A DNA stretch of 7,328 bases from an uncultured Clostridia bacterium (GTDB taxonomy: Bacteria; Bacillota; Clostridia; Oscillospirales; Acutalibacteraceae), in the NCBI GenBank assembly GCA_946405565.1, contig CAMJHU010000086.1:1-7328 (forward strand). Reading direction: 5' to 3'. The notes beneath the pieces are model-generated. The model was not told where the DNA came from. It was given only the letters and a program-made list of their open reading frames with translations, and searched no databases. The position numbers and the translations under genes are program-made. Below, one piece after another: positions 1 through 5,950 of this stretch (positions within the stretch are counted from its first letter, which is position 1; every line of letters begins with the position of its first letter).

Positions 1-644
1 TCCATCGCCTTGATCAGACGCATAATGGCGTTGGTGCATTCCCGTACCTGTACCACGCTTCCCGCCGAGGAACTCAGTTCCTTGATCATCATGGTCTGAA
101 TCGAATCAATCATCACGATATCGGGCTTGGTGACGCGAATGGTTTCGATCACGCGGGCGATGTCGGTTTCCGCCAGCACATAGAGGTTTTCGCTGTCCAC
201 ACCCAGCCGCATCGCGCGCAGTTTGAGCTGCCGCCGCGATTCTTCGCCCGAGACATACAGGATTTTCAGCCCGCGTCCCATGTATTGACAGATTTGCAGC
301 AATATAGTGGATTTGCCGATGCCGGGGTCGCCGCCCAGCAGAATCAGCGATCCTTTGACAATGCCGCCGCCCAATACCCGATCCAGTTCACCCATACCGG
401 TGGAATAGCGCGGTTCGTCCTTCGTGCTGATATCGCGGATAGGGGAGGGGAGGTCAGACGCGGCGAGGGTCACGGCGGGAATATCCCCCCGCCGGAGTCC
501 CGAAGAGCCGGAAGGGGGAGACGGCGCTTCCCTCACCTGTTCTTCCAGCGTGTTCCATTCCCCGCAGGACGGACATTTGCCGTACCACTTGCTGGATTCG
601 TATCCGCACTCGCGGCACACATAGACACTTTTTGTTTTCGCCAC
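1..644 (-). CDS. radA: DNA repair/recombination ATPase RadA (Sms), C-terminus beyond window
   Basis: RadA is a RecA-like cytoplasmic ATPase that helps process recombination intermediates and promotes branch migration. The first 214 codons lie in the window. They show the N-terminal four-cysteine zinc finger (C10, C13, C24, C27), a Pro/Ser/Gly-rich linker (about 37-72), the Walker A loop GGDPGIGKST (104-113), the SGEES motif (132-136) and a Walker B strand IVMIDSIQT (176-184). The VVQVREC segment (198-203) is also typical. Family members are about 450-460 residues, so the KNRFG motif and the Lon-like domain must lie to the left of position 1. The start is GTG at 644-642: an in-frame TGA lies four codons upstream and the zinc finger begins at the usual distance. 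The gene is 21 bases downstream of the LRR-protein gene on the same strand, so the two are probably co-transcribed. Identification is firm; only the start codon is a choice. Confidence 0.96.
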   Translation of the reverse strand, partial: MAKTKSVYVCRECGYESSKWYGKCPSCGEWNTLEEQVREAPSPPSGSSGLRRGDIPAVTLAASDLPSPIRDISTKDEPRYSTGMGELDRVLGGGIVKGSLILLGGDPGIGKSTILLQICQYMGRGLKILYVSGEESRRQLKLRAMRLGVDSENLYVLAETDIARVIETIRVTKPDIVMIDSIQTMMIKELSSSAGSVVQVRECTNAIMRLIKAM

Positions 645-650
645 AGTATT

Positions 651-667
651 GGATCACCGTCCTTTCT
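651..667 (-). promoter_or_regulatory. Extended Shine-Dalgarno region of radA
   Basis: On the minus strand this reads AGAAAGGACGGTGATCC. It matches the full complement of the 16S rRNA 3' tail (AGAAAGGAGGTGATCC) apart from one extra C. The final T-C-C is 6-8 bases before the GTG start of radA. The AG at its 5' end belongs to the TAG stop codon of the upstream LRR gene, so ribosome termination and re-initiation sites are merged. The match is seen directly; its use as the ribosome binding site is inferred, because the AAGGA half is farther from the start than usual. Confidence 0.55.
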
Positions 668-1970
668 ATTCATATGTCACGTCGTCCCAGCGTCGGTATT
701 CTTTGACCTTGCGCCAGTATTTGAATGCTTTCCGAATTGCCGTGACTTTTTCGGGTGTGCGCCAGCCGCCGTGGACGCAGTTGGGATTCGTGGTGTTGAG
801 TTCGCAGCCTTCGGGAAGCCCCTGCGCAAGCGTTTGCCTGTCCGCTGCCGACAGACCGCAGTGCGCGATATACAAACGGCGCAGGGATCGGCATTGCGCA
901 AGCTCGGTGGGATTTTCGAGCCGACCGTTGTACATGATATTCAGATCCTCTAATTGAGTCAGTTTGGTGAGCGGTGTGACGTCGGTAATTTGATTCTGGA
1001 ACAACTCTACAAAGTTCAGATCGTGCAGTTCTTCCAATGGGGAGATATCGGAGATGCGGTTGTCCGCGAGAATGAGCGTTTGCAGCTTGGTGAGATGGCG
1101 GATTTCGCTGATATCGGAGATGTACTGATGACCCAGATCGAGCGCCCGCAGTTCCGTACAGTAGCGGAAGATGGACGCGAATTCTTCTTCCGAACCCCTC
1201 GGTTCGCCGCCTGCCACCAGCGTGGAGAAGCATTGCGCGTCAGTGCGCATGGAATAGATGAGAAAATGAATCGTCCATACAAAATAGACCTCGGGATAAT
1301 CTTCCCGCAGCTGTCCCATGATGTCGTCGCTCAGACCGCACTCATTCATTTCGACGGTTTTCAGAGCCGGAAAAAGCTCCAGTGCCAGCTGGAGGGGCGT
1401 GAGGTCGTCAATGGGAATGTTGTCCAGTATAAGCGTTTCGGTTGCCTCGTTCACGGGTACCCCGTAAACCGACGTGGCACATTCCAGCTTCACGCCGGGA
1501 TTTTCGTCCCGGGCGGCCTGCACAAATGACATCAGCGAATCCGTGATGGGGCTGTTTTCCACAGTGATCGTCTGCAAATGCGTAAAAGCAGCAATTTCAT
1601 CGATATTCTGAGCGGTGGGTTCATGAGATAAGCGCACAGCCGGAGTGGTGGTGATGAGGTATTCTCCGTCAAACGGTGCGTTCCGAATGATTTCCACCTG
1701 ACCGCCCAATGTCTGTCGGATGGTTTCATATTCCGCGGCGTCAAGTTGTCGGATGGTAAGATCCACCGTCCGAAGCTGTCTGAACTGCCGCAGCGCGGCA
1801 TAATCCGAAAAATCCGGGTTGGTTTGCACCCATTCCCGCGTTTCAGCGGGATATCGCACACCGTCGATTTCGATCTGTTCCTCCCACACTCTGCCGCAGT
1901 TCGACATATGCAGCAGTATCGTACCACAGAACAGCAGTGCCGCAATTTGTTTATTCTTTATTTTCTTCAC
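666..1970 (-). CDS. Exported leucine-rich-repeat protein (possible lipoprotein)
   Basis: This is a 434-residue protein of unknown specific function. The N-terminus has a basic stretch (KKIKNK) and a hydrophobic core (about 8-20). A cysteine follows at 25 in the context HMSNC, which is only a weak lipobox, so it could be a lipoprotein or a signal-anchored/secreted protein. Residues about 274-375 hold internalin-like 22-residue repeats with the pattern L..L.L..N.I.DI.PL: LRALDLGHQYISDIS, LQTLILADNRISDIS, LNFVELFQNQITDV and LEDLNIMYN. Degenerate repeats seem to extend back to about residue 65 (LRTVDLT, LQTITVEN, LKTVEMNEC). The C-terminus (403-430) is rich in Trp, Tyr, Lys and Arg. The start is GTG at 1970-1968; an in-frame TGA lies three codons upstream. 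The AAAGG just before it is unusually close (2 bases), so the initiation site is less certain than the frame. LRRs imply protein or ligand binding. Its partner is not visible from sequence; radA follows 21 bases downstream. Confidence 0.85.
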   Translation of the reverse strand: MKKIKNKQIAALLFCGTILLHMSNCGRVWEEQIEIDGVRYPAETREWVQTNPDFSDYAALRQFRQLRTVDLTIRQLDAAEYETIRQTLGGQVEIIRNAPFDGEYLITTTPAVRLSHEPTAQNIDEIAAFTHLQTITVENSPITDSLMSFVQAARDENPGVKLECATSVYGVPVNEATETLILDNIPIDDLTPLQLALELFPALKTVEMNECGLSDDIMGQLREDYPEVYFVWTIHFLIYSMRTDAQCFSTLVAGGEPRGSEEEFASIFRYCTELRALDLGHQYISDISEIRHLTKLQTLILADNRISDISPLEELHDLNFVELFQNQITDVTPLTKLTQLEDLNIMYNGRLENPTELAQCRSLRRLYIAHCGLSAADRQTLAQGLPEGCELNTTNPNCVHGGWRTPEKVTAIRKAFKYWRKVKEYRRWDDVTYE

Positions 1971-1985
1971 ATCCTTTCATTCATA

Positions 1986-2001
1986 GAACATCCTGTTGTT
2001 C
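1986..2001. repeat. Short inverted repeat at the LRR/radA transcription start
   Basis: GAACA (1986-1990) and TGTTC (1997-2001) form a perfect 5-base inverted repeat with a 6-base centre. It lies just downstream of the -10 element of the LRR-radA promoter, so a protein bound there would block initiation or early elongation. The half-sites resemble those of the Gram-positive LexA box (GAAC-N4-GTTC), but the spacing here is 8 between GAAC and GTTC, so it is not a canonical SOS box. Function is unknown. Confidence 0.3.
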
Positions 2002-2004
2002 AAA

Positions 2005-2033
2005 AGTATAGCACAGTCGGAAGCGTGATGCAA
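2005..2033 (-). promoter_or_regulatory. Sigma-A-type promoter with extended -10 for the LRR gene and radA
   Basis: Read on the minus strand there is a -35 box TTGCAT (2033-2028), a 17-base spacer and a -10 box TATACT (2010-2005), preceded by TG one base upstream (extended -10). Transcription would start near position 1998, leaving a 5' leader of roughly 27 bases before the GTG of the LRR gene. No convincing intrinsic terminator (GC stem plus T-run) is seen between the end of the AraC-type gene and this promoter, so read-through from upstream is also possible. Confidence 0.75.
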
Positions 2034-2077
2034 TCCTCTTTTGCGAAAAAGGCGCATTGCTTTTGGAAAACGACCTG

Positions 2078-2968
2078 TCAGGAGCAGAATGTCTTTCGGA
2101 ACCGACTTGGCGTGCAGCCGTATTTCCGGGTGAACAGCTTGGTAAAATAGCTGGAATGATTGAATCCGCAGCGTAGGGCGATTTCGGTGATGCTGTGCCG
2201 CGTATTTCTCAGTTCCAGACAGCTTTTTTCAAGGCGGTAGGAATTCACGAAATCAATGGGGGATTCGCCCAGGAATTTTTTGAAAATCACACAGCATTTG
2301 CTCCGGCTGACCTTTCCTGACGCAGCGATTTCCTCCAGCGTGAGAGGTTCCGCGTAATGGCTGAATATGTAGGACACCATCTCTCTCTGCACCTGCTTGT
2401 CTTCCTGCAGGATTCGTCGGGTTTCCATGGGAAACTCCTCGCATCGCCGGAAAACCACACGCCAGATTCGGTTGAGATGGCTCATAACCTCCCATTCGTA
2501 TCCCCGCATAGCCTTTTGCCGCAGCACCGGCATCTCACGCATACAGGCGGACATGGTTCCGTAATCATCGCTGTCGTTTTCTTCAAACAGCAAATATTCG
2601 ATTCCCTCGTTGCCGATCATCGGCTCAACCATTGTTTGATACATCCAGCTGTTTGACTGAAGCAGCGACGGATGAAACAGTACACAAATAAAATCACAGT
2701 CCGCGCCGCCGACCGAAAATCCGAAATGAAGCTGTCTGGAATTGACAAAGAGCAGACTGTGTTCCGGCAGAAGAATTGTCTTTCCGTTGATTTCATAATT
2801 CATTTTGCCGGTCAGCGTATAAATGAGTTCGATATCCTCGTGCCAGTGGCAGATGACCCGCATCCCGGGATAATCCGACAATTTGGGTTGGATGATTTTG
2901 ACCGGAAGCTCGGATGTATTGTAAAAAATGATTTCCGAGGAATCGTGCATGACCTGTATATCAATCAC
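2078..2968 (-). CDS. AraC-family transcriptional regulator with cupin sensor domain
   Basis: This is a 296-residue DNA-binding regulator of the usual AraC/XylS family length. Residues about 20-100 form a cupin-like ligand-sensing domain; HWHEDIELIYTLTG (41-54) is the typical strand/turn found in sugar-responsive members. The C-terminal domain has two helix-turn-helix units: LTLEEIAASGKVSRSKCCVIFKK (209-231) and SITEIALRCGFNHSSYFTKLFT (259-280), followed by the family ending YGCTPSRFR (283-291). The start is taken as GTG (2968-2966), because an AGGAAGTGA ribosome site (2983-2975) lies 6 bases upstream; an internal ATG at residue 7 has no comparable site. The gene is divergent from the MATE transporter and acetyltransferase, a common arrangement for a local regulator of an exporter operon. 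The ligand is unknown. Family assignment is firm; the target genes are inferred from position. Confidence 0.93.
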   Translation of the reverse strand: MIDIQVMHDSSEIIFYNTSELPVKIIQPKLSDYPGMRVICHWHEDIELIYTLTGKMNYEINGKTILLPEHSLLFVNSRQLHFGFSVGGADCDFICVLFHPSLLQSNSWMYQTMVEPMIGNEGIEYLLFEENDSDDYGTMSACMREMPVLRQKAMRGYEWEVMSHLNRIWRVVFRRCEEFPMETRRILQEDKQVQREMVSYIFSHYAEPLTLEEIAASGKVSRSKCCVIFKKFLGESPIDFVNSYRLEKSCLELRNTRHSITEIALRCGFNHSSYFTKLFTRKYGCTPSRFRKTFCS

Positions 2969-2996
2969 CGACAGTCACTTCCTATGATACGATTGT

Positions 2997-3026
2997 TATA
3001 AAAAGCAGCGACTATCTTTATAGCAA
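2997..3026 (-). promoter_or_regulatory. Candidate promoter for the AraC-type regulator
   Basis: On the minus strand there is a -35-like TTGCTA (3026-3021), an 18-base spacer and a -10-like TTTATA (3002-2997). Transcription would begin around 2990, a few bases upstream of the Shine-Dalgarno sequence. Both boxes are imperfect, and an alternative -10 (TATAAC, 3000-2995) would need a 20-base spacer. The -35 overlaps the region that would serve the opposite promoter. Confidence 0.4.
3012..3023. repeat. Candidate operator: CTAT-N4-ATAG inverted repeat in the divergent region
   Basis: CTAT (3012-3015) and ATAG (3020-3023) are inverted around CTTT. The element sits centrally between the two divergent genes and touches the shared -35 region. 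It could be an operator, but a 4-base arm in an AT-rich region may occur by chance, and AraC proteins usually bind direct repeats. Confidence 0.2.
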
Positions 3027-3049
3027 TCCCGGTTTTTTGATATTATAAT
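3021..3049 (+). promoter_or_regulatory. Candidate promoter for the MATE/acetyltransferase operon
   Basis: A perfect -10 box TATAAT lies at 3044-3049. The hexamer 17 bases upstream (TAGCAA, 3021-3026) is a very poor -35, which is typical of activator-dependent promoters and fits control by the divergent AraC-type protein. Transcription would start near 3056. The transporter's ribosome site AGAGGT (3078-3083) is 9 bases before its ATG. Confidence 0.45.
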
Positions 3050-3092
3050 AATACCATAACCGAAGCGGGAAATCAATAGAGGTAGGGTTGAT

Positions 3093-4451
3093 ATGAACGA
3101 AAAAACGCAATTTTACAGGAAACTGTTTTCGCTGGTGCTGCCCCTGGCGCTGCAAAATCTCATGTCCGCCATTGTAAGCGCGTCAGACGCGGTTATGCTT
3201 GGCTTTTTAAATCAGGATTCCCTGTCAGCGGTCTCACTGGCGACACAAGTGCAGTTTGTTCTCAATCTGTTTTTTGTAGCGCTCACCATCGGTACCACCA
3301 TTCTGGCGGCGCAATATTGGGGGAAAGGAGACATTGTGGCAGTGGAAAAAACGCTGGGCATTGCCACACGGTTTTCGCTGCTGATATCCTTTGTGTTCTT
3401 CACAGCGGCGCTGGGATGTCCGTCTCTGCTCATGCGGATTTTTACCAATGAAGAAGCATTGATTACGCTTGGCATTCCCTATCTGCGTATTGTCAGTTTT
3501 TCCTATCTGCTCATGGGATTTTCACAGATTTATCTCTGCATTATGAAGAACAGCGGGCGGACATTTCGCAGCACGGTATACAGTTCTGCCGCGATGGTGC
3601 TGAACCTGATTCTGAATGCGTTGCTGATTTTCGGAGTGGGCGGGCTGCCCGCGCTGGGTATCGAAGGAGCCGCCTATGCGACGCTGCTCGCCCGGCTGGT
3701 CGAAGCCGCGCTGGTGCTGCTGGAAAACGGCAGAAAGGTGCCGGTCAGAATCCGGCTACCCTATCTCCTTGACGCGGATAGGGTATTGCAGAAGGATTTT
3801 GTCCGCTATACCGCACCCATGCTGCTCAACGAGCTGGCTTGGGGCTGCGGCTTTACGATGTTCTCGGTCATTATGGGTCATCTGGGAAATGATGCCGTGG
3901 CAGCCAATTCCGTTGCCAATATTGTCAAAAATATCATCGCCTGCGTCTGCCTCGGCATAGGAACGGGGAGCGGCATTATGGTCGGCAATGAGCTTGGCAG
4001 CGGTCATATGGAACGGGCGAAGCGCTGCGGCGATCGGCTTTCCCGGCTGTCCATCCTCGCCGGAGCGGTCACGGGCGGTATCATCCTGCTGTGTATCCCG
4101 CTGATTATGCGGATGACCTTCACGCTGAGTGAGACGGCAGCGGGATATCTTAACATCATGCTGCTGGTCTGTTCTTATTATATCATTGGCAAATCCATCA
4201 ACTGCACTGTCATTGCAGGCATCTTCCCGGCAGGCAGCGACACCCGTTTCGGGCTGATCTGCGATACGGTCACCATGTGGTGTATCGTGGTTCCCGCGGG
4301 GCTGATCGCGGCATTTGTGCTCAAACTGCCGGTGATAGGGGTTTATCTGGTGCTTAATACCGATGAAATCATCAAACTGCCGGTGGTTTATTGGTATTAC
4401 AAAAAATATAAATGGCTCAAAAACATTACAAGGGAGAGTATTTCACAATGA
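3093..4451 (+). CDS. MATE-family multidrug/toxin efflux transporter
   Basis: This 452-residue integral membrane protein of the usual MATE length is predicted to have 12 transmembrane helices and to export organic compounds in exchange for Na+ or H+. It has two homologous halves. The first begins with LVLPLALQNLMSAIVSASDAV (14-34, shown here by its ends: LVLPLAL and ASDAVMLG). The second begins with APMLLNELAWG (241-251) and continues with GNDAVAANSVANIV (265-278), the counterpart of the first half's LSAVSLATQV (44-53). Long hydrophobic stretches cover almost the whole chain, and the short C-terminal tail is basic (YYKKYKWLK). The start is ATG with AGAGGT 9 bases upstream. The stop overlaps the ATG of the acetyltransferase gene (ATGA), implying translational coupling. 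Family assignment is strong; the substrate cannot be read from sequence. Confidence 0.93.
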   Translation: MNEKTQFYRKLFSLVLPLALQNLMSAIVSASDAVMLGFLNQDSLSAVSLATQVQFVLNLFFVALTIGTTILAAQYWGKGDIVAVEKTLGIATRFSLLISFVFFTAALGCPSLLMRIFTNEEALITLGIPYLRIVSFSYLLMGFSQIYLCIMKNSGRTFRSTVYSSAAMVLNLILNALLIFGVGGLPALGIEGAAYATLLARLVEAALVLLENGRKVPVRIRLPYLLDADRVLQKDFVRYTAPMLLNELAWGCGFTMFSVIMGHLGNDAVAANSVANIVKNIIACVCLGIGTGSGIMVGNELGSGHMERAKRCGDRLSRLSILAGAVTGGIILLCIPLIMRMTFTLSETAAGYLNIMLLVCSYYIIGKSINCTVIAGIFPAGSDTRFGLICDTVTMWCIVVPAGLIAAFVLKLPVIGVYLVLNTDEIIKLPVVYWYYKKYKWLKNITRESISQ

Positions 4452-5098
4452 ACAACATCGAAAGACGCGACGCAGGTATGGCTTACATCTCGGATGACAG
4501 CGTGATGGAGCAGCAGAAAAAGGCGAGAATTCTTACCCAGAAGCTCAACACGATGGATCGAAGCGATTTCAAGGCACTGGGCGAAGTCGTGAAGGAACTG
4601 CTTGGCAAATCCGAAGGCGCGTGGATTAACCCGCCGTTCTATTGTGACTACGGTTTCAATATCGAGGTAGGAAGCAACTTCTTTGCCAATTATAACTGTA
4701 CCATGTTGGATGTTGCCAAAATCACTATCGGGGACAATTGCTTTATGGCGCCCAACGTGGCGATTTACACGGCGGGACATCCGATTCACCCCGACAGCCG
4801 CAACAGTATGTATGAATACGGCATTCCGGTTACCATTGGCGACAATGTGTGGATCGGCGGCAATGTCGTGATCTGTCCCGGCGTCACGATCGGCAGCAAC
4901 TGTGTCATCGGCGCGGGCAGCGTCGTGACAAAGGATATTCCCGACTGGTCGATTGCCGCCGGAAACCCCTGCAAGGTTATCCGACCCATTACCGATGAGG
5001 ATAAACGATACTATTTCAAAGACATTCCGTTTGACGATGAGGCATGGGCGGATATCGTCAGCGGCAAGCAGGCGCAGGCACTCGGCAATTCCCTCTGA
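4448..5098 (+). CDS. Hexapeptide-repeat O-acetyltransferase, maltose/galactoside acetyltransferase family
   Basis: This 216-residue cytoplasmic enzyme probably transfers acetyl from acetyl-CoA to a sugar or related hydroxyl compound, and family members act as trimers. The N-terminal helical region contains a typical maltose-acetyltransferase segment (about 9-55). It is followed by a left-handed beta-helix: NPPFYCDYGFNIEVG (61-75), ITIGDNCFMAPNV (92-104), VTIGDNVWIGGNV (128-140), VTIGSNCVIGAGSVV (146-160). The conserved TAGHPIHP holds the likely catalytic His111, and GNPCKVIR (172-179) ends the fold. The ATG at 4448 is chosen over one at 4412 because it has AGGGAGAG 9 bases upstream, overlaps the transporter stop (ATGA), and gives the usual N-terminus. 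LacA-type enzymes are thought to detoxify sugars that are then exported, so the coupling to a MATE pump is suggestive. A xenobiotic or antibiotic substrate is also possible. Confidence 0.92.
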   Translation: MNNIERRDAGMAYISDDSVMEQQKKARILTQKLNTMDRSDFKALGEVVKELLGKSEGAWINPPFYCDYGFNIEVGSNFFANYNCTMLDVAKITIGDNCFMAPNVAIYTAGHPIHPDSRNSMYEYGIPVTIGDNVWIGGNVVICPGVTIGSNCVIGAGSVVTKDIPDWSIAAGNPCKVIRPITDEDKRYYFKDIPFDDEAWADIVSGKQAQALGNSL

Positions 5099-5106
5099 GA
5101 GAATCA

Positions 5107-5136
5107 TTGACAAGCTCCCGCCGGGTGTGCTACAAT
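5107..5136 (+). promoter_or_regulatory. Sigma-A-type promoter with extended -10 for the pyrK operon
   Basis: A perfect -35 TTGACA (5107-5112), an 18-base spacer and a -10 TACAAT (5131-5136) are present, with TG one base before the -10. Transcription should start about 5143, giving a leader of only some 34 bases to the pyrK ATG. That is too short for a PyrR-type attenuator or a riboswitch. Both strong promoters in the window share the string TGTGCTA across this element. Confidence 0.85.
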
Positions 5137-5176
5137 ATTGACATTACTCCCAGAGGAAAGGGGCAATTGAATACAG

Positions 5177-5950
5177 ATGAAATACACACAGGAGCTTTGT
5201 CCGATTCTGCAAAAGGATTCGCTCAACCGCACGACCTTCAGCTTTGTGGTGAAGTCCGAAAAAGCGGTGCAGATCATGCAGCCCGGACAGTTTGCGCAGC
5301 TGCGGGTGACAGGGAAGACTCTCCGCCGTCCCATCTCGGTCTGCGATTTCAGCCGCGAGACGGGATGGATTCGTTTTGTCTTTGAGATTCGCGGGGAGGG
5401 AACGGCGATTCTCTCCCGCCTGAACGAAGGGGACAGTCTGGATATTCTCGCGCCGCTGGGCAACGGCTTTGATGTCAATCCCGCCCAAAAGGCGGTCTTT
5501 GTGGGCGGCGGCATCGGCGTTCCTCCGCTGCTGGGCGCGTCGGCAGCCTGTGGCGAAAACGCCACGGTGCTGCTCGGTTTCCGGAGCTTGCGGGCGGTCA
5601 TTCTGGCGGATGAGTTTCAGGCAAACGGCGCGGATGTGCGCATTGCGACCGACGACGGTTCCTACGGGCATCACGGTTTTGTGACGGAGCTGCTGGCAGC
5701 GCGTCTCGAGGAATCTCCTTGCGACGCGGTCTACGCCTGCGGTCCCACGCCTATGCTGAAGCTGGTTGCGGCGGAGGCGGAAAAACGCGGCGTGCGCTGC
5801 ATGGTTTCGCTGGAAGAGCGTATGGCGTGCGGTATTGGCGCCTGTCTCGGCTGTGCCTGCAAGACCAGACGGGAGGACGGTTCCGAGACGTACAGTCATG
5901 TGTGCAAGAACGGTCCCGTTTTCGACAGCAGGGAGGTGGTCTGGCAATGA
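5177..5950 (+). CDS. pyrK: Dihydroorotate dehydrogenase B, electron-transfer subunit PyrK
   Basis: PyrK passes electrons from the PyrD FMN to NAD+ through FAD and a [2Fe-2S] cluster, in the class 1B enzyme of pyrimidine synthesis. At 257 residues it has the family length. The ferredoxin-reductase-like FAD domain carries RRPISVCDF (50-58). The NAD-binding domain has GGGIGVPPLLG (110-120) and a CGPTPML loop (188-194). The C-terminal cluster-binding region has C218, C223, C226 and C243 in the pattern C-x4-C-x2-C-x16-C; C228 is an extra cysteine. The ATG is preceded by an in-frame TGA at 5168 and by AGAGGAAAGGGG, whose end is 13 bases upstream, a slightly long spacing. The stop overlaps the pyrD start by ATGA. 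Assignment is firm. Confidence 0.96.
   Translation: MKYTQELCPILQKDSLNRTTFSFVVKSEKAVQIMQPGQFAQLRVTGKTLRRPISVCDFSRETGWIRFVFEIRGEGTAILSRLNEGDSLDILAPLGNGFDVNPAQKAVFVGGGIGVPPLLGASAACGENATVLLGFRSLRAVILADEFQANGADVRIATDDGSYGHHGFVTELLAARLEESPCDAVYACGPTPMLKLVAAEAEKRGVRCMVSLEERMACGIGACLGCACKTRREDGSETYSHVCKNGPVFDSREVVWQ

Noticed and set aside
651..667. Remnant of a 16S rRNA gene end on the plus strand
   Set aside because: The similarity is limited to the anti-Shine-Dalgarno tail, with no 16S sequence to its left; it is explained as the ribosome site of radA on the other strand.
285..953. 222-codon plus-strand open frame across the radA start and the end of the LRR gene
   Set aside because: It runs antisense through two well-supported genes and their junction, and its composition is that of a shadow frame.
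954..1529. 191-codon plus-strand open frame inside the LRR gene
   Set aside because: Antisense to the LRR repeats; its apparent regularity comes from the repeated codons on the other strand.
2038..2077. Terminator after the AraC-type gene
   Set aside because: Only short imperfect pairings such as CTTTT/AAAAG or TGCG/CGCA are present, with no stable GC stem followed by T residues.
4412..4447. Earlier ATG start (4412) for the acetyltransferase
   Set aside because: It adds 12 residues translated from the end of the transporter gene, lacks a ribosome site, and the ATG at 4448 has AGGGAGAG at the right distance and the usual family N-terminus.
5088..5104. Small hairpin around the acetyltransferase stop codon as an intrinsic terminator
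   Set aside because: The stem is about 6 pairs with a bulge, AT-rich, and not followed by a T-run, so it does not qualify as a terminator.
4397..5113. 238-codon minus-strand open frame opposite the acetyltransferase
   Set aside because: Antisense to a gene with clear hexapeptide repeats; the apparent repeats in it are the mirror of those.
5719..5946. Upstream extension of the pyrD frame
   Set aside because: The extension overlaps the iron-sulphur coding end of pyrK in another frame; the ATG at 5947 has a strong ribosome site and the conserved start of the protein.
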